A stretch of 64,000 nucleotides of DNA, taken from Candidatus Anammoximicrobium sp. Its GTDB lineage: Bacteria; Planctomycetota; Planctomycetia; Pirellulales; Pirellulaceae. The stretch spans positions 50,904 to 114,903 of the forward strand of contig JAAYYU010000144.1 in assembly GCA_012515235.1 (NCBI GenBank). The letters are read 5' to 3'. The position numbers and the translations under genes were made by a program. A model generated the notes under the pieces. It was not told the origin of the DNA. It searched no databases and saw nothing but the letters and a program-made list of their open reading frames with translations. This document shows, one piece after another, positions 8,601 through 16,031 of the stretch (position 1 is its first letter; each line of letters begins with the position of its first letter).

Positions 8601-9554
8601 CCCGACGGTCTGAAGGCAGCCGGTTTTCCTTTGGCGACGGCGGAAGCCAGCCGGCGGCAACAGGCCGGTCCCGCGGCGTCTCAGCGGACCATCGACCTGG
8701 GTGAGGGGGCCGCGCTGAGCCTGGCGTGGATCCCCGTTGGCCAGTTCGTGATGGGCAGCCTGGACGGCGCTCCGGATGAGCGGCCGCGGTCGGTGGTGCG
8801 CGTGAACCGGCCCTTCTGGATGGGCGTCACCGAAGTGACCAACGGGCAATATGCCAGGTTCGATCCGCAGCACGATACGCGGTACGTGGACATGCACTCG
8901 CTGGATCGCGTCGTGCCGGGACACATCGCCAATCACCCGAATCAGCCGGTGGCCCGCGTGTCCTGGTCGGAAGCCATGCGGTTCTGCCGTTGGCTGAGCG
9001 TCAAGACGGGTCTGGAGGTGACGCTGCCCAGCGAGGCCCAGTGGGAATGGGCGGCCCGCGCGGGCTCCGAGACGCAATTCTTCTACGGCACGCTGGAGAC
9101 CGACTTCGGCCGGTTTGCCAACCTGGCCGACCAGGCGCTCCGCTGGTACGCCATGGGCTATGACGGTCCCAGCGCCCTGCAACGGCGGAACCCCTATCCG
9201 CCGGAGATGAATTTCCCCTTGCACGACCAGCGGTTCCGCGACCCCTGGTTCGTCGTAGACTATGTCGCCCAAACCGAGGCCAATGCCTGGGGGCTGAAAG
9301 ACATGGTGGGCAACGTCAGCGAATGGACGCTCAGCGGCTATCGGCCCTATCCCTACCGCGACGACGACGGCCGGAACGCCGGCGGCACTTCCGAGCGGCG
9401 GGTCGCCCGCGGCGGCTCCTGGGCCGATCGTCCCGCCGACGCCGGCTCCTCCGTCCGCCGCGCGTACGAACCCTGGCAAAAAGTCTTCGACGTAGGCTTC
9501 CGCGTAATCGTGCCAGACGCCGCCAGCCCGAACGAGATCGCGTCGGTGCGGTAG
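5667..9554 (+). CDS. Hydrazine-synthase-alpha-like di-haem propeller fused to an FGE/SUMF1 domain
   Basis: This secreted protein of 1295 residues uses the ATG at 5667, which has GGGAGGAAA upstream and gives a proper signal peptide (cut near NSAAAAD). In order it has: a carbohydrate-binding-like beta domain (about 35-165); a helical linker rich in Arg/Glu (180-260); a TolB/WD-like propeller with repeated DxxxDG turns (about 300-700) resembling the hydrazine synthase alpha middle domain; two haem-c sites, CVGCH and CLGCH (about 775-835); and a C-terminal formylglycine-generating-enzyme-like domain (about 1010-1290; GQFVMGS, LPSEAQWEWAAR, GNVSEW, RVARGGSW). The Cys pair needed for formylglycine formation after GGSW is absent, so this domain is probably a binding module. 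The role is likely periplasmic electron transfer or catalysis. The hydrazine-synthase likeness is from memory of the family. Confidence 0.82.
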   Translation: MRPRNCSRAGRLPLCLLWTGLCAALPNSAAAADAEFTIEARDFDGGNARVSLTGQAYADGASCIWNAGELPNWAEYEIEFPVTADYTLSALFAAAQARRVEIRLDDKPVHTGFRGVTGSWNTSSAQWEEQCTLPITRGTHTILLRCEGPFPHICALRLKSSAPFPAGWQLPRPTPEQRADRIRRAARRAQIKAQIAALESVDLEAVRLAVDDLEKEFPGRYDAATHRQALVRFERERAELLKALADGTDAANVPVEAVLTGVRTALLANPLLDFDRLLVVRRNFGGPRARHVASSDAGFVAHNYQNQTAMPRGGWDNEIAVLSELRGRPRIERLYKPSGDQIVRDVRLDFSADRMLFSSIDANGRWAIFQVRSDGSGLTQLTPADYPDLDYFDACYLPDGRIVLCSTGAYIGLPCLNGHGQVASLYLWDPATKSLRQLTFDQDSSADPTVLNDGRVLFQRWEYSDIPHYFSRRRMTMNPDGTGQLAFHGSNSWFPTAFRFAKPVPDHPTRLVGVISGHHDFGDCGRLAILDPGLAGAYPFRFRPTSKEWGVEGEPIAVTPDILPAAQTGFVQLIPGRGQTVAGTVCDAIIGHVYRKQRPALTTHPHPLSSKYFLVSMKPTPQSLWGIYLVDVFDNATLIAEVEDVGLFEPQPFVARSRPPVIPDRVKLESRTADVHIADIYSGPGLLGVPRGTVKSLRVFSYHFGYNAKAGFPLVGTQAGWDMKRVLGTATVEPDGSAFFQIPANTPVSIQPLDAEGRAVQLMRSWLVGMPGELVSCVGCHERRRETLPIRRNLAHDRRPERLRPWYGAPRPFAFAHEVFPVLEQYCLGCHDQPPTVGPRSKPCFQNPDTAYNTLHPYLHRPGVESDMALLHPLEYHASTSRLIQMLEKGHHGVNLAEMTREARDRLYTWIDLNVPRAGHWDPPPFQDYDQRARRCELARTFANNGDDPEGEYAAAAERFRDRTPVPFVAPPPEQPVPPDGLKAAGFPLATAEASRRQQAGPAASQRTIDLGEGAALSLAWIPVGQFVMGSLDGAPDERPRSVVRVNRPFWMGVTEVTNGQYARFDPQHDTRYVDMHSLDRVVPGHIANHPNQPVARVSWSEAMRFCRWLSVKTGLEVTLPSEAQWEWAARAGSETQFFYGTLETDFGRFANLADQALRWYAMGYDGPSALQRRNPYPPEMNFPLHDQRFRDPWFVVDYVAQTEANAWGLKDMVGNVSEWTLSGYRPYPYRDDDGRNAGGTSERRVARGGSWADRPADAGSSVRRAYEPWQKVFDVGFRVIVPDAASPNEIASVR

Positions 9555-9640
9555 GACGCCTCAGCCCATGCGCGTTTCGGACAGCACGCAGCCAACGAAG
9601 GCTTGGAGACGTTCCCGTCCGTTGCCGCCGGTCCTGCCTC

Positions 9641-10531
9641 CTACCGCGATCCGGCCGAACTCAGCCAGCGGGCTTTGTACAGCCGCTCACCCGACAACTG
9701 GATCGTGCCCGTCGGGGAAAGCAGGCTCAGCGAATCCGTCCACCACGCCTTGTCGCTGGCCTGGACAAAGGCCGTCCGGCCAGTGACTGGATGGATGCTC
9801 ACCGACTTGACGCGGGCTTTCTGTCCGAGCTCAGGATGCAGACGGAATTCGCTCGCGTCCCGGTCAAACAGGTAGACGTGACGCCCTGTGGTGACGACCA
9901 GATCGTGACCGCCGGGAACTGGCTGAAGGTCGTGGCCGTCCGCGTCGGGCAGCGGATGCTTGCCGTTCACGGCCAGCGAGGGCTGGTCGCTGTCCCAATC
10001 CTGGAGTTGGTAGCTCCAAAGGTCATTCAGTCCCAGCGCCCACAGAAGCTGCCGTCCTTCATCCCAGACGACGCCATGAGCCGAAACCAGCGGCGCGTCC
10101 CAGATCGGCTTGTCCGACCGGGCAAGATCGAACAGGATCAGGCGGTTGCCGTTGGCATGCACCGAACTGGCGACGGCGATACGGCCGCGGGGCAGGAGTT
10201 CCGGCGAATGCGCGTTCGGCGCACGGGCGTACCAGATCACCTTGCCGGAGGGACGCTCCACCAGGGCACAGCCGCCCGACGACGAGGAGACCAGAATTCG
10301 GCAGCCGCCGTCCACCGGCTTGCAGTCGTCGGTGGTCGCGAACGTGCCGCGCATCACTGCGGGCAGTTGCTCGCACTGTTTCGCCTTCCAGGTCCACACC
10401 TTCTCGATCGTGTCCTGGGCCGTGTCCACAACGAACACGGTGTCGTCGCCGCACAGAATCATCGGCTCGGCTCTCGCGGCCGGAGCCAGACAGACCAGCA
10501 GGACGGCCACGAGATGCAGGTTGCGGGTCAT
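9641..10531 (-). CDS. Secreted beta-propeller protein, DUF6528-like
   Basis: This 296-residue protein has a clear signal peptide (MTRNLHLVAVLLVCLAPAARA). The mature part repeats short blade units such as ILCGDDTVFVVD, KVWTWKAKQ, GKVIWYARAP, NRLILFDLAR and RHVYLFDRDA, i.e. a six- or seven-bladed propeller of the DUF6528 kind. Cysteines are few and no catalytic motif is visible, so it is probably a binding or structural periplasmic protein. The gene converges with the end of the large haem fusion gene, 86 bases away. The start at 10531 has a GGAACTCCGCC stretch upstream, a weak ribosome binding site. Confidence 0.75.
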   Translation of the reverse strand: MTRNLHLVAVLLVCLAPAARAEPMILCGDDTVFVVDTAQDTIEKVWTWKAKQCEQLPAVMRGTFATTDDCKPVDGGCRILVSSSSGGCALVERPSGKVIWYARAPNAHSPELLPRGRIAVASSVHANGNRLILFDLARSDKPIWDAPLVSAHGVVWDEGRQLLWALGLNDLWSYQLQDWDSDQPSLAVNGKHPLPDADGHDLQPVPGGHDLVVTTGRHVYLFDRDASEFRLHPELGQKARVKSVSIHPVTGRTAFVQASDKAWWTDSLSLLSPTGTIQLSGERLYKARWLSSAGSR

Positions 10532-11303
10532 GGCGGAGTTCCGTCAGAGTGAGGTTGCCATTACGGCTCGCATTGTATCGGCAACCGCGTCGCTCCGATA
10601 CCGTTGGCTGCGAGGAGCTGCCAAGTAACGATTCGTGGGACGGGGATTCGCTCGCAGCTCCAACTCGGCCGCCGTGAGGCGGCGGAGAAGAACGACTCAG
10701 GGGTCCTGGGTGCGGAAATCCGAAGGAAACCTGATGACGATTCCTGACGCTCTTTCTGGGTCTTTTCTGGATCTGGCACGTTTTGCGTTGTGAAGAGACC
10801 CGGCGACGACGGGAATCTGCTCCCGGTTCACGCTCTGGCTGACGCACCCGCACCGTTGGTATGCGCAGCGCCACCGCGTGGGAACCCGCGACGTCTACCA
10901 CGGCCGGGTGAAGTCTTTTCCGTGCAGGATGAGCACTTCTCTACGCGCGGTGTTGGACGTGGAGCAAAGGGTCCGCCGCCTGGGCCTGGAGGGCACGCTT
11001 CACCCTCAAGCCCGCCCCAAAAGCCAAAATGACGGCTCCTGACGCCTCTGCTGGATCGAACCGTCTGCATCGACAACGCATATTTCTCAGTCCTCCTATT
11101 TTTACTATCCGGAAAATCCGCGCAACTTGGCTAAATCGAAAAACTCGAGACTACCGATATTAGCGGCAGACTTCATCAGATTTCGTGCGTAGTGGTTGGA
11201 GTCCGGCCGGCCAACGTTGCGCTGGGAGTCAGGCCGGATTGCGATTCCGGTTGCCTTTTGTTTGCCGTTTTCCGGCGTCCTCGACATCTCGCAGGAAAAA
11301 GCC
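10532..11303. other. Long intergenic region without a supported gene
   Basis: These 772 bases separate divergent genes. Several open frames cross them, but none has a ribosome binding site and a coherent protein. The stretch at 11090-11190 is noticeably A/T-richer than the rest and is the likeliest promoter zone for the plus-strand gene that follows. A decayed gene cannot be excluded around 10790-11035. Confidence 0.4.
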
Positions 11304-13451
11304 ATGTCTCGCCTGATCCCTGGTACGGTGTCTGTCATCGTCATCGGTTGTGTCGTCGCCGCGCTGGTTCAAGCTCAGGAGTCTACGCGGTCTTGGTCCC
11401 CTGCCAAAGGCACCTCGTCCGACACGTCTTTCGGCGCTAGTTCTCAGTCGCTTCGAGACTTGCCGGCGGAGCGCGGCGCGGCAATTCTGTTGGTTTCGAA
11501 CGAGGCTGCGTCGGCAGGGACCCTGCGGTCGGTTCTGAAGCGAAATACGATGCCGTCCGCGGTTTCCGCGCCGGCCGCGCCGGCGGCGGGGGCCTCGGCG
11601 GCGGTCGCGAGGACTCCCGCTTCGGAGATAGATCCTCCGGCACCTCCAGCCGGCCTGAATCATTCGCCCTCGGCCTCGACGAACGTCGCGTCGCCGCCGG
11701 TCACGTCGCCACCGGTCGCGACCGAACGCTCGTCGTCCAACGGGGGAGTCTCCGCGGCGAGTCCGCTGACCGGGCCTGCCGCTCCAACGGTGTCGGGAGG
11801 TTGGACCGCAGACGGAGCGAGCGGGCCGCGGATTTCGTCACGGCGCACCCAGCGTTCGCAGACGACGGACAGTGCGACGATGAGCGTGACCGCCAAGCCG
11901 GTGCCCACCCAGCGCGTGGATCCTGCGCAACGCGTCGACAGTCCCGTGCCGGTCGTGAACGATTCGCCCGTGACGCTGGTCAAGAGCGTTGGCCCAGCCT
12001 TGCGTGTGGACGTCGTCGGACCGACGGCGGCCATTCTTGGCGAGGAAGCGACCTTCAAGGTCCATGTACTCAATCAAGGCGAGAGCGATGCGACGGGGGT
12101 GACGGTGCGCGTGGGAATTCCCGACGTCGCCCGCGTGGTGGCCAGCGAAGCAGGAACCGGAGACGCCCGCGTCCAGACGGACGGAGGCCCGACGCAAGTC
12201 GTGTGGAGCGTCGAGCGGCTGCCGGCGCAGGCCGCCAGCGGAATGACGCTGAGACTGATTCCGACCGGCAATCGGCCGATCGAGTTGTCCGTCGATTGGT
12301 CGACGCAGCCGGTCGTCGCTACGGCGCGCATCGAGGTCAAGCAGGCCTTGCTGGAAATGACCCTCAGCGGTCCCCGCGAAATGGTCTACGGCGACACGAA
12401 GGTGTTCTCCATCGTGCTCTCGAACCCCGGCACCGGCGACGCCAAGGACGTCGCGGTGAACGTTTCGCTGGGTCCCACGACGTCCGACACGATGACCGTC
12501 GGCACCATCCCGGCGGGAACGAGCAAGAACTTCGACTTTGAAGTCACGGCTCGTCAGACGGGCACGATGCAGATTGCCGCGATTGCGACCGGCGCCGGCA
12601 GTTTGAAGAAGGAAGCCGCGCATCCGGTGTTGGTCCAGCGAGCCGAATTGGCGGTCGAGACTGCCGGTCCGGAGATGGAATTCGCCGGCTCGGTCGCCAG
12701 GTATGGCGTGCGCGTCGCCAATCAAGGCAACGCGGCCGCCCGCAACGTGAACGTCCTGGTGCGCATGCCTCAGGGGGTCCGCTATCTGCAGGGCGAAGGC
12801 AACGTCCGGCCGGAAGCGGCGGGCATGGTCTGGCAGTTGGGGGACTTGGCGCCGGGGACCGAACGCGAGTTCCGTTTTGACTGCGAGCTAGCCGTCGATG
12901 GCGAGATGCAGTTCCAAGTCGCCGCTCGTGGCGATGGCGGCCTGGAGTCGACCGACGAATTGACGACTCGAGTCGAAGCCGTCGCCGACCTGAAGTTGAC
13001 GGTGAACGATCCCAAGGGTCCGATTCCGGTCGGGCAAGACGTCCTGTACGAGATCAGCGTGTTCAATCGGGGAACCAAAGCCGCCACCCAGGTGAACGTG
13101 GTGGCCCAGTTCTCGGAGGGCATCGAGCCGGTCGCGACGGACGGGATGCCGGGCGAGATTCAAACGGGGCAAGTCGTCTTTCAGCCGATCGCGCGGATCA
13201 ATCCGAAAGAGACGATCAAGCTGTCGGTCAAGGCCAAGGCGTTGGCCGACGGGAATCACGTCTTCCGAGCGGCCGTGCAATGCTCCGATCCGGACACGCG
13301 ACTGGTGGCAGAGGACACGACGCGGTTCTATGGCAGCGGCCTGATGCGTCGCCCGGATAGCCCGGCCTTGGCTTCGCCCAGCGACCGCAACCAGGACGCA
13401 CCGCGCGTCGGCGAGAAGCCGGCGGCGCCGGGTGCGGGAATCGAACGCTGA
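11304..13451 (+). CDS. Secreted DUF11/CARDB-type repeat protein
   Basis: This is a 715-residue protein. I use the ATG at 11304 (GCAGGAAAAAGCC upstream) because it gives a compact signal peptide (MSRLIPGTVSVIVIGCVVAALVQ); the frame itself stays open further upstream. Residues 25-225 are low-complexity Ala/Ser/Pro/Thr. From about 235 there are four Ig-like repeats of some 100-120 residues, each with the signature N-x-G-x-x-x-A-x-x-V (VLNQGESDATGV, VLSNPGTGDAKDV, VANQGNAAARNV, VFNRGTKAATQV). This is the DUF11 / conserved-repeat pattern of bacterial surface proteins. It is probably a cell-surface or envelope structural protein; no enzyme motif is present. A terminator-like hairpin follows at 13576. 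Confidence 0.82.
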   Translation: MSRLIPGTVSVIVIGCVVAALVQAQESTRSWSPAKGTSSDTSFGASSQSLRDLPAERGAAILLVSNEAASAGTLRSVLKRNTMPSAVSAPAAPAAGASAAVARTPASEIDPPAPPAGLNHSPSASTNVASPPVTSPPVATERSSSNGGVSAASPLTGPAAPTVSGGWTADGASGPRISSRRTQRSQTTDSATMSVTAKPVPTQRVDPAQRVDSPVPVVNDSPVTLVKSVGPALRVDVVGPTAAILGEEATFKVHVLNQGESDATGVTVRVGIPDVARVVASEAGTGDARVQTDGGPTQVVWSVERLPAQAASGMTLRLIPTGNRPIELSVDWSTQPVVATARIEVKQALLEMTLSGPREMVYGDTKVFSIVLSNPGTGDAKDVAVNVSLGPTTSDTMTVGTIPAGTSKNFDFEVTARQTGTMQIAAIATGAGSLKKEAAHPVLVQRAELAVETAGPEMEFAGSVARYGVRVANQGNAAARNVNVLVRMPQGVRYLQGEGNVRPEAAGMVWQLGDLAPGTEREFRFDCELAVDGEMQFQVAARGDGGLESTDELTTRVEAVADLKLTVNDPKGPIPVGQDVLYEISVFNRGTKAATQVNVVAQFSEGIEPVATDGMPGEIQTGQVVFQPIARINPKETIKLSVKAKALADGNHVFRAAVQCSDPDTRLVAEDTTRFYGSGLMRRPDSPALASPSDRNQDAPRVGEKPAAPGAGIER

Positions 13452-13575
13452 ACCCGATTTCCCGAGCTGGAAACAGCGCCCTCAGACGCGAAGCGGCTCA
13501 CGGTCTTTCTCAAGATCGCAGACAAACTCTTATAGTCCCTCGTAACGGTGGACGCCATCCTGCGGGCCGCTCCCA

Positions 13576-13610
13576 AAGCCCGGCTTTTTCCAAGAGCCGG
13601 GCTTCTTTGT
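13576..13610 (+). terminator. Hairpin terminator after the DUF11 gene
   Basis: AAGCCCGGCT (13576-13585) pairs with AGCCGGGCTT (13595-13604) and is followed on the plus strand by CTTTGTTTGCGTTT. It lies 125 bases after the stop of the DUF11 gene. The same core recurs at 25645 and 50102. Confidence 0.65.
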
Positions 13611-14037
13611 TTGCGTTTGCGGCCCCGTTGATCTTTTGACGGTACCCACACCAGGCGGGCGAGAGTACAATGCACTGAAGGCCGTGTCCCTCATCCGTCT
13701 CAAATTCCGGGAACCCGGATAGGCCAAGCGTCCGGCAGACGCCGAACAACGACGGATCGGGGCTGACAGCCTGCTGAATAATGGGAACCGGCCCCGCGCC
13801 GCGTTGGAGAAACCCAAGCAAGAACGACCACCGCGGGGTGCCGGTCGCCTTTTTCAACAGGCTGCCAGGGAAGTCGGAATTCCGGGCGGATTTCGGGAAA
13901 CAAAAGAACCCGAGAACCGTCAAAAGCGTCAGGGAATCGCCCTAAATTCACTGTTATGGACCTGAATATAGTTTTTTATTCGCCGTACAGGATCCTGGTC
14001 CGAGGCTGCTGGCTGGAGTCAGTGTGAAGGAATCGCC
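13611..14037. other. Intergenic region before the dockerin gene
   Basis: No gene is supported. The last 90 bases are A/T-rich (ATATAGTTTTTTATTC near 13966-13981), and a promoter for the following gene is expected there, but no -35/-10 pair is clear enough to name. Confidence 0.4.
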
Positions 14038-15717
14038 ATGAGTTCGTGGTGGCGGAGTCTGTGCATGGTTTCTGCGGACCGCCCGCGTCGGAGGCGACGG
14101 GAGGCTTGGCGGCGGGTGCGGTCCGGCCTCGAAAAGCTTGAGGATCGCCGGTTGCTGGCAGGGCTGGCTATCGTCGAGTCGTTGGACTTGACCACGGTGA
14201 GCGAAGCCGGCATGACAGATACATTTACGGTCGCACTGACCGCCCGGCCGGACAGCGACGTGGTGCTGCGCGTGACGAGCGTAGACGTGACCGAAGTTAC
14301 GGTCGATCCATCGGTTCTAGTCTTTACTCCGGACAACTGGTCGACGCCCCAAACGGTCACGGTGGCGGGTGTCGACGACTGGCGGATTGATGGCCCTCAG
14401 GCAGCCTTGCTGACGGTGAGCGTGGACAACTGGCTTTCCGATCCGGCCTTCTACATGCTGGAGCGGACGGTCAACGCGACCAATAGGGATGATGACTTTG
14501 CGTCGTTGCAGGTCAGCAAGACGTCTGCGACGGTCTCGGAAAGCGGCACGACGGATGCCTTCACGGTCGTGCTGAGCGCACAGCCGGACTTCAACGTGGA
14601 GTTGAGCGTTACCAGTGACGACACCGGAGAAGTCACCGTCAGCCCGATTTGGCTGACGTTCACTCCGGCCGACTGGAATCTCCCTCAGACGGTCACCTTG
14701 ACAGGCGTCGACGATGCCTGGATTGACGGTTCCCAATCGTCGGACGTGGCGGTGACGGTCGACAGCGACACGTCCGACTTTCACTTCGCGTACCTGGCGG
14801 AGTCGATCGGCGTCACGACGATGGACGACGACGTCGCGGGCTTCACGGTCAGCCCCGCGGCGGTGATCGTCTCGGAAGGCGGCACGAGCGACGAATTCGC
14901 GGTGGTGCTGACAGCCCGGCCCAACGCCGACGTGGTGCTGAACGTGAGCAGCGCCGACGCGGGGGAGGCGACCGTCAGTCCCGGCGTGTTGACCTTTGCG
15001 CCGGAGGCTTGGAATGTGCCCCAGACGGTGACGGTTACGGGCGTCGACGATCCCGACCGCGATGGGAGTCAAGTCACCGCGGTGACGGTCGGCGTGGAGG
15101 CAGCCGGTTCGGACGGCCAGTTCAGCGGCGTCGGCAGTCAGACGGTTTCGGTGACCACCATCGATGACGACATGAATTGGCAGAATCCCGGAAATGCGTT
15201 CGACGCAAACGGCGACGGCTCGATCAACGCGGCGGACGCCTTGGTGATCATCAACTATATCAACACGCATTCTGGCGACGGGACGTTGCCGCCGCCGCCG
15301 GCGGAGCCGCCGCCTTACTACGATGTGAATGGCGACGGCCTGTGTGGGGCGATTGACGTGTTGCTGGTGATCAACTGGATCAACACGCATGGTCTGCCCC
15401 ACACCAGCGACGCCGAGGGCGAGGACGCCTCGCGGGCGGCGTCGTCCGGGCCAGTTGAGTCCAGTGCCGCTCTGTCCTCCGAAGCTTATCCCCTCCCGGC
15501 CACTCGGTCGGCGGCGGTATCGGCATCCGCACTGCCGCAAGAGGCCGACGGCTTGTGGATTCCGATCCCGCCGAACCGGCTCGCGCAGCCTGGGCTCGAA
15601 CTGAGGCGACGAACGGCCGATGCGGTCTTCCGGGCCTGGCCCGATAACTCTGATCTTGGCGACGAGTTGGCGGACTCGCTGGCCCCGGACCTCGGTCGCG
15701 TTGTCCTCGGAGCCTGA
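14038..15717 (+). CDS. Exported Calx-beta-like repeat protein with dockerin type I pair
   Basis: This is a 559-residue protein. The N-terminus is Arg-rich and carries LEKLEDRRLLAG, the planctomycete export/sorting-type start seen on large surface proteins in place of a normal signal peptide. Three tandem repeats of about 110 residues follow (approximately 40-155, 155-265, 265-380), each with V-S-E-x-G-x-x-D-x-F-x-V-x-L and P-Q-T-V-T-V-T-G-V-D-D, typical of Calx-beta-like folds that bind calcium. Residues 384-458 hold two EF-hand-like dockerin segments (DANGDGSINAADALVIINYI and DVNGDGLCGAIDVLLVINWI). The C-terminal 100 residues are low complexity. The dockerin implies assembly with a cohesin partner at the surface; no cohesin is seen in the window. 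GAAGGAATCGCC precedes the ATG. Confidence 0.85.
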   Translation: MSSWWRSLCMVSADRPRRRRREAWRRVRSGLEKLEDRRLLAGLAIVESLDLTTVSEAGMTDTFTVALTARPDSDVVLRVTSVDVTEVTVDPSVLVFTPDNWSTPQTVTVAGVDDWRIDGPQAALLTVSVDNWLSDPAFYMLERTVNATNRDDDFASLQVSKTSATVSESGTTDAFTVVLSAQPDFNVELSVTSDDTGEVTVSPIWLTFTPADWNLPQTVTLTGVDDAWIDGSQSSDVAVTVDSDTSDFHFAYLAESIGVTTMDDDVAGFTVSPAAVIVSEGGTSDEFAVVLTARPNADVVLNVSSADAGEATVSPGVLTFAPEAWNVPQTVTVTGVDDPDRDGSQVTAVTVGVEAAGSDGQFSGVGSQTVSVTTIDDDMNWQNPGNAFDANGDGSINAADALVIINYINTHSGDGTLPPPPAEPPPYYDVNGDGLCGAIDVLLVINWINTHGLPHTSDAEGEDASRAASSGPVESSAALSSEAYPLPATRSAAVSASALPQEADGLWIPIPPNRLAQPGLELRRRTADAVFRAWPDNSDLGDELADSLAPDLGRVVLGA

Positions 15718-16031
15718 TTTGCACTTGGAACATCGCTCGGCGAATCGGGTTCCGATCTTACGAGAGCGTCGCGGTCGTCCGTCGCCGCCTCTGCCGTCGA
15801 ACCGGAGTGAGGGGGTCATGTCCATCGGCTCACGCGTTTCTCCGACGGTGCGGAGCGACTTCGAGCCTGGCTGTCCGCTCCTCTGGCTTGCTTCCTGCCT
15901 GCGGGCGCGGTAGCTTCAACGGTTGAACTCCCGTGGCGCCCTGCCAAGAAGAAGGGTGCTCGACTCGCCTTTCGACGGCGTGACGGGAGAGACGAAACCG
16001 CCCCACGATCAATCCCGATGAGGCCCCCGCG
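15718..16031. other. Intergenic region
   Basis: These 314 bases separate two plus-strand genes. A 31-codon frame at 15818 has a purine-rich lead but no recognisable protein, so it is not called. No terminator is obvious. Confidence 0.4.

Noticed and set aside
7035..9479. Open frame of 814 codons on the minus strand inside the haem/SUMF1 fusion
   Set aside because: Antisense of a well-supported gene; no ribosome binding site and a low-complexity Arg/Gly/Val composition.
10790..11032. Open frame of 80 codons in the long gap
   Set aside because: No ribosome binding site, no coherent protein, Gly/Pro/Arg-rich low-complexity translation.
15818..15913. 31-codon frame with purine-rich lead
   Set aside because: No conserved pattern or signal; the leader is not a clear ribosome binding site.
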